From assembly GCF_014696625.1 (NCBI RefSeq), contig NZ_JACJQL010000063.1:1-33910 (forward strand): DNA of 33,910 bases, given 5' to 3'. The notes beneath the pieces were generated by a model. It saw nothing but the letters and a program-made list of their open reading frames with translations. It did not search any database and was not told the DNA's origin. Every line of letters starts with the position of its first letter. The first letter of the stretch is position 1. This stretch comes from Nostoc parmelioides FACHB-3921. GTDB lineage: Bacteria > Cyanobacteriota > Cyanobacteriia > Cyanobacteriales > Nostocaceae. Below are positions 7,853 to 15,335 of this stretch, in pieces. A program made the position numbers and the translations under genes.

Positions 7853-8230
7853 TAACTCTAACTCTACTTGCCGTAACTTGGAACTTTTCTGAGGACGTTT
7901 ATCTACTAAATAAGGGTCAGTATTATCGATAAAAAGCTCTTGCGACAAGGTTCTGCCGTCTTGATCATGATCGCTGTTGAGGATGTGGTCTATCACATAA
8001 ACAGGCATCCCTTTACTGAGGGAATAGACCAGCAGATTTTTTACGAACTCAGGGGTAGCATCATTCTGTTTTAAGACAGAGACTAAAGTATCTGCTTGTG
8101 TAACAGTGGTTTGCGCTAGATTTGCGTTTGCAATACCGGAATGAGTGTAAACATGGTCAAAGATTTGCCTAGTCCTATCGTCAAAGCTTTGTTGCTGGGC
8201 AAGCTGTGTGAGTTTTTCGGTGTTATTCAT
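7850..8230 (-). CDS. Hypothetical protein, third gene of the ParM-like operon
   Basis: The 126-residue product is soluble with no recognised domain. It contains a DHDQDGRTLSQELF segment (a DxDxDG loop followed by a helix), which resembles an EF-hand or dockerin-like calcium loop. Whether it binds calcium is unknown. I prefer ATG 8230 because it follows the upstream stop by one base (TAGTATG), the spacing expected for translational coupling; an in-frame TTG at 8242 would overlap the actin-like gene. Its stop codon lies inside hairpin copy 2. Context (downstream of an actin-like ATPase and its small upstream gene) suggests a part in plasmid segregation or filament control, by position only. Confidence 0.65.
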   Translation of the reverse strand: MNNTEKLTQLAQQQSFDDRTRQIFDHVYTHSGIANANLAQTTVTQADTLVSVLKQNDATPEFVKNLLVYSLSKGMPVYVIDHILNSDHDQDGRTLSQELFIDNTDPYLVDKRPQKSSKLRQVELEL

Positions 8231-8231
8231 A

Positions 8232-9434
8232 CTAGGGTTCAAGCATTGGTAAGAAGTTTTTCCAGCGATCTTGCTTTGTTGGTTCGGAGGCTTTGGCTGG
8301 TTGAGGAGCTAGCGGTTGCTGACGGTCGTAACCAAAATTGGTATCCAACATACTGATGTGGTTAATATGTGAAGCCCATACATCAGCCAATCTACTACCT
8401 AATTTGTGAGTATCCAGAACAGTCGGTACGTTAACACCACCGTTCCAAATAATAGGTATTGCTTCATCTTCAAAAAACTGGGTCAATTCAGAACGAACAA
8501 ATTCTCCTGTTCCTCCACAAATAAGAACTTCGTCCACAGCAGCGATATTTCTGATCCAACGCAGCAGCGCACGACAATATTCTCGTCGTACCAAATTTAA
8601 GGACTGTCGAAATAAAGTCAAGTCAGACTCTATATCAGCAGATTTGGTTTTACGTGATAAAGAGCGTAGTGGCTCAAGATTACCTGAGTTGGCTTCTACT
8701 AATGCTTTCGGTAAACGCAAATCATCTTTAGACAATCCTACAGATGTTTGTTCCACAAACCTTTCAATTAGCCAATTCATTCCCAAATCTGTGGACTCAG
8801 CTTTAATTTGGTTTCCTGCCTTAATTACGGTAAAACTGGCATTGCGATAGCCTAACATCAGCATTCCAATAGTTTGATGATTGCAAGCACTTCCTAAAGT
8901 ACGGGAGCGATACGAGATGATCCCTGCTCCTTCTAAAGAGACATAAAAATTACGCTGTTTGAGCTTTAATCGACCTGTAGGCGTGATTATTCCTTGCTTG
9001 AGTGCAGCAGACAATCGTTTACCCAAAGTATTGCCATCTTTTGATTCTCCAGAGGGCAATAACAAATGGATGAAAACATCCGCCTCTTTTAAATCCAAAT
9101 GTTGACAAGTCAACCACAGTAAGCCAGCCACTTTTGGTAAGGCATACTGATATTTCAAATCTCGAACTGCTGATGTACCTGCAAATTTGTTCTTAGCCAA
9201 ACTGCCCAAAGCATAGTAATCAAGCCCTATCCCTACCCATGCAGCATCAAAAGTCAGAGGATTAATCGCCAGCCCAGCCACTGACTCTCGCTCAACATCT
9301 GCTACTTCTGAACTCATTGTGATGAATTGTGGCACAGCGTCAGGATAGATTTGAGCAACTATTTTATTGAGACTTGCACCCAAATCAAAAGTTAAGACGA
9401 GCTTCGTCAATCCAGATTCATTTAAAGGTGTCAT
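8232..9434 (-). CDS. ParM/actin-like ATPase, plasmid segregation type
   Basis: The 400-residue product has actin-fold signatures: phosphate-1 loop LVLTFDLGAS (D17 and G19) near the N-terminus, a second phosphate-like strand TIGMLMLGYRNASFTVIKAGN in mid-protein (quoted here only as the pattern that ends in GYRNASF), and an adenosine-type motif CGGTGE with GGTGE at 307-311. ParM-family proteins polymerise with ATP to push plasmid copies apart. ATG 9434 follows the upstream stop by one base (TAAGATG); an alternative TTG at 9467 would lie inside the upstream gene. It is the middle gene of a tight three-gene operon. The iteron-like repeats at 9937-10075, just upstream of the operon, are a natural candidate for its centromere. 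The Pro/Gln/Ala-rich C-terminal 45 residues look disordered. Confidence 0.75.
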   Translation of the reverse strand: MTPLNESGLTKLVLTFDLGASLNKIVAQIYPDAVPQFITMSSEVADVERESVAGLAINPLTFDAAWVGIGLDYYALGSLAKNKFAGTSAVRDLKYQYALPKVAGLLWLTCQHLDLKEADVFIHLLLPSGESKDGNTLGKRLSAALKQGIITPTGRLKLKQRNFYVSLEGAGIISYRSRTLGSACNHQTIGMLMLGYRNASFTVIKAGNQIKAESTDLGMNWLIERFVEQTSVGLSKDDLRLPKALVEANSGNLEPLRSLSRKTKSADIESDLTLFRQSLNLVRREYCRALLRWIRNIAAVDEVLICGGTGEFVRSELTQFFEDEAIPIIWNGGVNVPTVLDTHKLGSRLADVWASHINHISMLDTNFGYDRQQPLAPQPAKASEPTKQDRWKNFLPMLEP

Positions 9435-9435
9435 C

Positions 9436-9879
9436 TTATTGTTGTTCCAAAATCTGATTAGCTGCAAGCATTTCTTGTGTCGGTTGAAGATTCAGATTCC
9501 AGTCATCTTCTTCATCGTCCTCATTTTCCTGTTGTTGAAAAACTTGTGACCTCATCGATTGAGTTGTTGTTTCCACTGGCAGTTCTAATGAGGGTACTGA
9601 TGTCATTGTATTAAAATTCAACCCAGACATCCTTTGAATTGAAGCCAATTTTTTCAGGAGATTTTCAGCAGCTGCACAACAAGCTTTCCGAAATTCCTCA
9701 TCGCTAACTTTCCCCTCCAAAGCCTCGACCAGCCAGTAAGAACTAAGAGCTTCCAGTATTAATTCCGGGCTGCTTCTTTTCGATGGGTGATTTAATAAAT
9801 AATTTATTACTTTCCCATCCCAACTATTTTTGACTCTTTTTACCTTTGGTAACTCAACATTATTGGCTTGTTGTCTCAT
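9436..9879 (-). CDS. Small protein, first gene of the ParM-like operon (possible adaptor)
   Basis: The 147-residue product has a basic N-terminal region (VELPKVKRVKNSWDGK), a helical middle and a strongly acidic cluster ENEDDEEDDW (118-127), ending in a Gln-rich tail. No family is recognised. Its stop is one base before the actin-like ATPase start, and it is closest to the 21-bp repeats, where a DNA-binding adaptor (ParR-like or a regulator) would be expected. Upstream on the minus strand TATACT (9893-9898) could be a -10 box, with no clear -35. In classic ParMRC systems ParR follows ParM, so the gene order here is different. The adaptor role is inferred from position only. Confidence 0.65.
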   Translation of the reverse strand: MRQQANNVELPKVKRVKNSWDGKVINYLLNHPSKRSSPELILEALSSYWLVEALEGKVSDEEFRKACCAAAENLLKKLASIQRMSGLNFNTMTSVPSLELPVETTTQSMRSQVFQQQENEDDEEDDWNLNLQPTQEMLAANQILEQQ

Positions 9880-9936
9880 AAATTTTCAGCTAAGTATAGT
9901 TGTATGAAACCTTACATTTATTCTACTTGGGTTTAA

Positions 9937-10075
9937 TGGCGGTAAAGATAGGTTTTTGTGCGGTAAAAATAGATTTTTTGGCGACTAAAAACACTAGCTT
10001 TGTTGAAAATGAAGAGAAAAAAAGTAGGTTTTTTGGCGGTAAAAGTGGGGTTTTTGGCGACTAAAAAGTTGGGTA
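9937..10075. repeat. Six 21-bp iteron-like units in two triplets
   Basis: Units start at 9937, 9958 and 9979, and again at 10013, 10034 and 10055, so each triplet is phased at exactly 21 bp (two helical turns). The best units read TGGCGGTAAAgATAGGTTTTT. Both triplets end with a variant unit beginning TGGCGACTAAAAA. The first unit of triplet 2 has lost its left half. The array fills the gap between the ParM-like operon (minus) and the relaxase (plus). Phased units of this length are typical of Rep-binding iterons or partition centromeres. No AT-rich melting region or DnaA box was identified with confidence. Confidence 0.75.
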
Positions 10076-10090
10076 AAAAGAGAGATTTCG

Positions 10091-10117
10091 AGTGGAGTAC
10101 CATGATGGTGTACTCAC
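10091..10117. other. Candidate oriT inverted repeat
   Basis: AGTGGAGTAC (10091-10100) and GTACTCACT (10109-10117) pair over nine bases with one bulge around an 8-nt spacer. They lie about 120 bp upstream of the MobV-type relaxase start. MobV relaxases act at an inverted repeat close to their own gene, so this is the best visible oriT candidate. The nick site cannot be placed from sequence alone. Confidence 0.35.
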
Positions 10118-10122
10118 TTTAC

Positions 10123-10205
10123 TTTCGCGCCCTGCGGGTGGGCTGCGCCCATTCCTCGCTGCGCTCGGAACGCAAAAGTAGTTCGCCCTGCCGGGAGCGC
10201 GGAAG
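10123..10205. other. GC-rich stretch in the relaxase leader
   Basis: About 80 bp of clearly higher GC content than the rest of the window, containing short snap-backs such as GGGCTGCGCCC and CGCTGCGCTCGG. It completes the roughly 360-bp gap between 9880 and 10239, which otherwise holds the 21-bp repeats and the candidate oriT. It could be a structured leader or a dispersed cyanobacterial repeat. Confidence 0.4.
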
Positions 10206-10239
10206 TTGCATTCATATTACTCATAGGGTGAAAAAAATA

Positions 10240-12042
10240 ATGGTAGCCTTAGCAATACTGCGAGTAGAAAAATTAAAATCATTTGGTAATATCGGTGGGA
10301 GTGAAAAACATACGGCTCGACTTCAACAAACACCTAATGCTGACCCCACTAAACAAAATATTAGACTAATTGGGGATGGAGATGAGCGATCGCTAGAAGA
10401 TGTAGTTAAAGAATTGATACAATCAAAAACAAAATACCAGCCGAGGAAAGACTCGGTGCTGTGTAGTGAAATATTTTTGAGTGCATCTCCTGAATACTTT
10501 CGCCCCGATTCCCCATCAAAAGCTGGTGTGTGGGATCTTGACAGGATGCAGGATTTTACAAATACTGCGCGGACATGGTTAGAGGAAAACTACAGTGATA
10601 AATGCGTCAGAGCCGAATTGCACTTGGATGAGGCAACCCCGCACATTCATGCTTATGTAGTACCTATCAATGAGAAAACCAAACGACTCAGTTATAAGGA
10701 GATGTTCGGTGGCTCTCAAGCACAAGGAAGGCTGAAATTATCCAAACTACAAGATAGTTATGCAAAAGCCCTTGCACCATTAGGCATTCAAAGGGGTATC
10801 AAAGGCTCTCAAGCGACTCATACTAAAGTTAAAGAATATTACCAAGCGGTCAACAGTGAACCACTCACCTTGGAACTTAATAGACTCGCGCCACTCAGAG
10901 GGGAAACCGCACAGCAATTATTTGAGCGCATTCAAGCAGATCCCACAATCCAAGCGATTAACCATCAGTTAGCAGACCGCAAATTCACACTACAAAAATC
11001 ACTAAGAGCTAACCAAAATGCTGTTACTGCCGAACAATCCCGCATTAAGCTAGAACAAACGGTCGCACAGCTATTGGAAGAGAACTCATCATTACGCCAG
11101 CAAATACAACAGTTACGTGATTTACCACTGGAGGATGTAGCTTGGCAATTAGGTTTAAATCCCGACTGGAAAAACTTTAATCGTTGGAAAGGACGCAATC
11201 ACATCATTAATATTCATGAGTCCAAATTTTACGACTTTCACCCCAGTCAACTTCATGGTGGCGGTGGTTCTATTGACTTGGTAATGCACGTCAATGAATG
11301 TAATTTCACCACAGCACTGGCTTGGCTTAATCAACACTATGGTAGCTCCAAGTTGGAGCGAGCATCGTTACATTGGGCTAAACAACAAGCGACGGATATC
11401 TCCACAACTGGTACAACCGTTGAATTTACTGCGCCAGTCAAGAATGACGTGCAATGGCAGGCAGTACAGGATTATTTAACCCAAAAACGTCAACTACCAG
11501 TCAATTTAGTACAAGCGCTTCATGAACGGGGGCTGGTTTATGCTGATGAGCGACAAAATGCTGTGTTTGTGATGCGATCGCTCTTAGGGGAAGTGAACGG
11601 AGCATTTTTGAGAGGAACCAAGGGTGAGGACAATACTTTTATGGGGTATGAAAAAGGCACTTCACGTAGTGATGGATGGTTTTGGTTCCGTATGGGTGGT
11701 AAAAAACCAACTGATGAAGTTGAACGAGTAGTATTGTGTAAATCGCCAATTGAGGCTATATCGGTTGCAGTCATGGAACCATCAACAGCCACTAGAACAA
11801 TGTATTTAGCCGCCGATAGTCCTCAAAGTTTACCAAGGGAATTTTTAGAGAACATCCCAAACGTAGAATTGGCTTATGGTAATTCACCTTCTGACGATGA
11901 AACAACGCGAATCATTCAAGAAGTCTTATCTCATGCTAGGAGGAGAAAACCACAACTGGCTGACTGGAATGAGGAATTAAAACAGCGTCAACTTCTCCAG
12001 CAACCTGAACAACATCTACCATCTCAAGGTAGGGAATATTAA
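10240..12042 (+). CDS. MobV-type relaxase fused to DUF3991/TOPRIM-like primase region
   Basis: The N-terminal half is a Mob/Pre (MobV) relaxase. It begins MVALAILRVEKLKSFG and has the hallmark HLDEATPHIHAYVVP (starting at 128, with H135 and H137 as metal ligands). It would nick oriT and lead the strand into the recipient. A coiled, Gln-rich linker follows. Then comes a primase-like module: RWKGRNHIINIHESKFYDFH, a GGGGSIDLVMHV segment, a DUF3991-like part with ALHERGLVYAD, and a TOPRIM-like end. The TOPRIM signature looks decayed: the first acidic residue is Lys501 (VVLCKSPIEAIS), and no DxD is visible. The frame is open back to 10000, but that stretch encodes iteron DNA; ATG 10240 gives the family N-terminus and is preceded by GGGTG. 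Fusion of relaxase and primase fits priming of the transferred strand. Confidence 0.85.
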   Translation: MVALAILRVEKLKSFGNIGGSEKHTARLQQTPNADPTKQNIRLIGDGDERSLEDVVKELIQSKTKYQPRKDSVLCSEIFLSASPEYFRPDSPSKAGVWDLDRMQDFTNTARTWLEENYSDKCVRAELHLDEATPHIHAYVVPINEKTKRLSYKEMFGGSQAQGRLKLSKLQDSYAKALAPLGIQRGIKGSQATHTKVKEYYQAVNSEPLTLELNRLAPLRGETAQQLFERIQADPTIQAINHQLADRKFTLQKSLRANQNAVTAEQSRIKLEQTVAQLLEENSSLRQQIQQLRDLPLEDVAWQLGLNPDWKNFNRWKGRNHIINIHESKFYDFHPSQLHGGGGSIDLVMHVNECNFTTALAWLNQHYGSSKLERASLHWAKQQATDISTTGTTVEFTAPVKNDVQWQAVQDYLTQKRQLPVNLVQALHERGLVYADERQNAVFVMRSLLGEVNGAFLRGTKGEDNTFMGYEKGTSRSDGWFWFRMGGKKPTDEVERVVLCKSPIEAISVAVMEPSTATRTMYLAADSPQSLPREFLENIPNVELAYGNSPSDDETTRIIQEVLSHARRRKPQLADWNEELKQRQLLQQPEQHLPSQGREY

Positions 12043-12281
12043 TTTTTGTATTATTTACTTGTATTTAGTACAAAAGTATTAATTAGGGTTGTTCTTTGAT
12101 TAAGTGAAATTCTCATATTAGAAAATTTCCACCACAAGATAATTTGTTGAATAATAATTTAGTGCAAAATAGTTATAGCTGTGTAGTGCCAATAACAATT
12201 GCGCGTTCGCACTTCGGCAAAGCTTGGTTTTGATAAAATCGATAAAATACGTTCAGACGCTACAAGATGAACAGGAAAAAA

Positions 12282-13100
12282 ATGACAGATAACAACAATA
12301 ATCAATCCAAAGAATATAGTCGCAGATTAGTGATTGTCACTGGAGACAAAGGTGGCGTTGGAAAGTCAACATTTTCCAGAGCCTTACTTCAAACTTACTT
12401 GGATACTAATCAAAACTTTGCGGCATTTGACGCGGATACGTCTAATCCGCAAATCAAAAGGTTTTATGAAGATGAATGTACTGTATCGCCAGTAGATATT
12501 TTCAAACGGGGAGAAGCTGACTCCTTATTGGACGAACTTAAAGACCTCATCCAACCAACGACAAAAGAGAACGGAGAAGTGGTAGCTCCCGGCAAATCTT
12601 TATTCCTGCTGGAGTTACCACCACAATCAATTCATTTTTTCCGGTTGTTTGAAGAAGAGATCGGCTTTTTCTCAAGGGTAGAAAAGAATTTGGATATGAG
12701 GATCACTATGGCAGCAGTGATTAATCGCACAAAGGATTCGGTTAATCAATTGAGTCATTTACGTGGTTTTTGTGGGGACAGGGTTGATTATGTTGTGGTC
12801 AAGAATTTGTTTTTTGGTAGTCAGGATAGTTTTGAGAGGTATGACAATTCCCCATTAGTCAAGGAACTATCGAACGCCAATAAATCAATGCCAGAGATTT
12901 GTCTGCCAGATTTGATTGCACGCGCTTATGACTTTCTAGATGAGAACAACTATTCATTTGCTCAAGGCATAGCACAAAGCGAAAAGCTTTCAGTCCAGGC
13001 TCGAATCGAAAAATGGATGGAAAATTTTAAAAGTTCTATTGAACCAGTTAAAAGTTTACTGGGATTGAAAGATGTCTCCTTACAACAGTCCTCACCCTAA
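12282..13100 (+). CDS. ParA/MinD-like P-loop ATPase
   Basis: The 272-residue product has the deviant Walker A of the ParA/MinD family, GDKGGVGKST, with signature Lys23 and P-loop Lys28. A switch-like FAAFDADTSNPQ follows, so the catalytic site looks intact. ATG 12282 is preferred because AGGA lies 7 nt upstream; ATG 12267 would add five residues. Related ATPases partition plasmids or position secretion machines on the nucleoid or membrane. It is the first of three overlapping genes, overlapping the next by 29 bp. No ParB gene is adjacent, and a ParM-like system is present nearby. It may therefore serve transfer (in the manner of VirC1) rather than classic partition; that role is inference. 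Upstream, 12043-12281 holds only AT-rich sequence with a direct repeat of GATAAAAT. Confidence 0.82.
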   Translation: MTDNNNNQSKEYSRRLVIVTGDKGGVGKSTFSRALLQTYLDTNQNFAAFDADTSNPQIKRFYEDECTVSPVDIFKRGEADSLLDELKDLIQPTTKENGEVVAPGKSLFLLELPPQSIHFFRLFEEEIGFFSRVEKNLDMRITMAAVINRTKDSVNQLSHLRGFCGDRVDYVVVKNLFFGSQDSFERYDNSPLVKELSNANKSMPEICLPDLIARAYDFLDENNYSFAQGIAQSEKLSVQARIEKWMENFKSSIEPVKSLLGLKDVSLQQSSP

Positions 13101-13821
13101 ACGCTTGATTATGAGTGTAGGAGATTCTCGTGTTGGCAAGTCTACAACGATTCGACTGTTAATTGACTTACTTTATTTAGAGGGAAAGCATATCAGAGCC
13201 TATGACCACGACAATCGCCAGAAGTTAGAAGCATACCAGAGTCTGATTGAAGTAGAAAGCCTCCATTTTAACGAAAGTACTGATTTAGTCATAGAAGAAC
13301 TGGTCAATAATTATGATGCCATCATCGTTGATATGCCGGGGCAGCATATAGACAAGATTTGCAATTACATTGATGAGGTAAAGCTGTTTAAAATCCTGGA
13401 GAAAGTTGGGTGGCGCTTGACATTTCTTCATCCCATCTCTCACCGAGCCGACTGTACTGTGTATTTGTCAGAACTTTTAGCTTTTGCGCTTAATCAGGCG
13501 GATTATGTGATTGTCAAAAACCAACACTTCGATGTGCAATTCAAAACATATCAAAAGTTAGGGCATTCCCAAGTGATGAATTTGGCAGGAACAGAGATTG
13601 TCTTGAAACAACTGAATAAGTATAGCTATGAAGCTATAGAAACAGTCAAAAAACCATATTCACAAATCAGCCATGACATCAATATTTTTTCTGTTTACCG
13701 AACATACGCTTACAAGTGGATCAAAAGTTTTCATCAATCCATCCTGAACAATTCTTTAGCTTGTCAGTATTTAGGGCTATTACACCAACCTCAGCAGGAG
13801 CCTATTTATGACGATTTCTAA
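13072..13821 (+). CDS. Second ParA-like P-loop ATPase lacking the signature lysine
   Basis: The 249-residue product is a distant paralogue of the preceding ATPase. Its Walker A is VGDSRVGKST (K23 is the P-loop lysine), but the first lysine typical of deviant Walker A (KGGVGKS) is Ser19. A Walker B-like YDAIIVDMPGQ follows. Both proteins share the later pattern ADYVIVKNxxF / VDYVVVKNLFF, which supports common ancestry by duplication. Loss of the signature lysine, which in ParA/MinD reaches across the dimer, suggests altered dimer activation or a heterodimer with the first protein. ATG 13072 lies inside the end of the first gene (29-bp overlap), implying coupled translation and fixed stoichiometry. 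Confidence 0.75.
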   Translation: MSPYNSPHPKRLIMSVGDSRVGKSTTIRLLIDLLYLEGKHIRAYDHDNRQKLEAYQSLIEVESLHFNESTDLVIEELVNNYDAIIVDMPGQHIDKICNYIDEVKLFKILEKVGWRLTFLHPISHRADCTVYLSELLAFALNQADYVIVKNQHFDVQFKTYQKLGHSQVMNLAGTEIVLKQLNKYSYEAIETVKKPYSQISHDINIFSVYRTYAYKWIKSFHQSILNNSLACQYLGLLHQPQQEPIYDDF

Positions 13822-14419
13822 TTACACCCAACAAGAACAAGAGCGAATTAGGGAGCTTGCTGATGAAGTAGGTTTTGACCCTGATGACCCTTTGTTTCAA
13901 ATTATGACCGTCCTGGGGAATTTTGAGGAGATGATGCAGAAATTTCCCACACAGATGGAGGCATTACTAGAAGCTGGGGCGCTAATGATGGATAAAAGGC
14001 TCTCCGATGCTACCAAGGCAGCAGAAGTGATGCAACACGCCGTCATTACCTCTGCTGTTAAAGAAAGTCTTAAAGAAGAACTTCCTAAACTCAAACCGAC
14101 AATTTCCCTACCAATAGAAGCGCCACAAATTGGTAAAGTCAAGTTGGGAGTTTGGTCTATTGGTGGCATACTCGGCGGCATAATTGCTGTCGGGGCTTTG
14201 CTTGGGTCTGTGACTACTGGGAATGTCATTGCTAACTACGTTGGTATTGGCAATAGTAACGTTACTGCCAACGACCTTAAGCTTTTACAGTGGGCTAAAT
14301 CTACCGAGGGTCAACAGGCGCGACAATTAGCACAGGACAATAAAATTGAGCTTGAAGTCTGTAAGAGAGACGAGCGCTTGTTGGATCGCTGTGTTGTCAG
14401 AATTAGGAAATCGAAATAG
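13808..14419 (+). CDS. Single-pass membrane protein downstream of the ParA-like pair
   Basis: The 203-residue product has a cytoplasmic-looking acidic helical N-terminal half, one glycine-rich membrane segment at about 114-134 (WSIGGILGGIIAVGALLGSV), and a C-terminal domain with C185 and C195 (approximate) that should lie outside the membrane. No family is recognised with confidence. Its start overlaps the second ATPase by 14 bp, so all three genes form one operon. It could anchor the ATPases to the membrane, for example near the mating channel. That is a contextual guess. Confidence 0.7.
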   Translation: MTISNYTQQEQERIRELADEVGFDPDDPLFQIMTVLGNFEEMMQKFPTQMEALLEAGALMMDKRLSDATKAAEVMQHAVITSAVKESLKEELPKLKPTISLPIEAPQIGKVKLGVWSIGGILGGIIAVGALLGSVTTGNVIANYVGIGNSNVTANDLKLLQWAKSTEGQQARQLAQDNKIELEVCKRDERLLDRCVVRIRKSK

Positions 14420-14439
14420 TCCCCATCTATGAAAAGGAA

Positions 14440-14469
14440 AAGACCAGCAATACTACTTTTGCTGGTCTT
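14440..14469. terminator. Hairpin terminator between convergent operons
   Basis: AAGACCAGCA (14440-14449) and TGCTGGTCTT (14460-14469) make a perfect 10-bp stem with a 10-nt loop, placed 20 bp after the stop of the plus-strand operon and 35 bp before the end of the minus-strand transfer cluster. The flanking A-rich side would give a U-run on the minus strand, so it may serve both directions. Confidence 0.75.
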
Positions 14470-14504
14470 ACGTGCATATATAGTGTGGGTGCGAAAATTG
14501 TATG

Positions 14505-15323
14505 TTAGTCAAGCTCTGGCTCCTGTGTTTTGTCCCGTTTAGGTGGAATACGGGGCTTTTGTAGTGGCGGCTGATTATTAGCCACTACATCTTGAGCTTC
14601 CTGCGCGGAGAGATTGTCTTGTAAAATTTGAAAATCACTGATTCCGAGTTTTTCGGCTTTGAATGCGGGATTTTCCTGGTTAGGCTGTGGTTGTTTACGG
14701 TCTATGCTTAGGACTTGCTTAGTATGTTCTACTTGGAATGAAGCTTTATATAAGTCGTTTTCATATTCACGCTGCTGTTCCCCAAGACTTTTACCTCTAG
14801 TCATGATAGTGTCAATTACTGTCCTAATGAATGACTTTCTATCTGGGGATTCTTGTTTATTTTCAAATGTCTTCACTACCTTATCAAAAGTTTGTCTTAC
14901 GAGTGAAGATACAGTATTTTTGGGTTGATTAGCTGTAGCTAAAGCTGATTTTTGGCGCTCTTTCAATCGCTCAAGTTGAGTAATGAGATTGTCAGCTTGA
15001 GATTGCTGAGGTTTCACATCCTTTAGACCTAATTTTGCTAAATATTGCTGAAGATATTGCTGTTTAAGAGCCTGCTCATCTTCTTCTGGATTACCTTTAG
15101 ATAGCAATTGCCCTAATTCTTCTCGGACTTTTTGTTGACGATTAGGATCTGATTCTTGAGCCGAGGAATCTACTGACAGATATGGCTGTTGAGTAGGGGT
15201 TTCTTTAAGTACGCGAGATAATCTCGCTATCATCATATTATCGGAGATGCCCCCAGGATTTATTTCTCTAATTTTTTCCAGAGTAGAGGATTTTCTTACT
15301 TCCATAGGTTTGATTTTGGGCAT
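14505..15323 (-). CDS. Gln-rich helical protein of unknown function, end of transfer cluster
   Basis: The 272-residue product is hydrophilic, rich in Gln, Lys and Glu, and probably coiled coil or partly disordered. It has no signal peptide, membrane segment or recognised domain. ATG 15323 (MPKIKPMEV) starts 12 bp after the primase-like gene; the codon before is an in-frame TTG. The C-terminal 40 residues are Pro-rich and end in a mixed-charge tail. Its position directly after the DUF3854 protein suggests a DNA-processing accessory, but nothing in the sequence proves this. Confidence 0.65.
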   Translation of the reverse strand: MPKIKPMEVRKSSTLEKIREINPGGISDNMMIARLSRVLKETPTQQPYLSVDSSAQESDPNRQQKVREELGQLLSKGNPEEDEQALKQQYLQQYLAKLGLKDVKPQQSQADNLITQLERLKERQKSALATANQPKNTVSSLVRQTFDKVVKTFENKQESPDRKSFIRTVIDTIMTRGKSLGEQQREYENDLYKASFQVEHTKQVLSIDRKQPQPNQENPAFKAEKLGISDFQILQDNLSAQEAQDVVANNQPPLQKPRIPPKRDKTQEPELD

Positions 15324-15335
15324 CAATATTATTGA

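Noticed and set aside
10140..10180. Resemblance of CTCGCTGCGCTCGG to the ColE1-type origin
   Set aside because: The match is very short and GC-rich; no RNA II/RNA I-like organisation surrounds it.
10000..10239. In-frame N-terminal extension of the relaxase
   Set aside because: The open frame covers the 21-bp repeats and GC-rich DNA and gives a low-complexity peptide; the family N-terminus begins at 10240.
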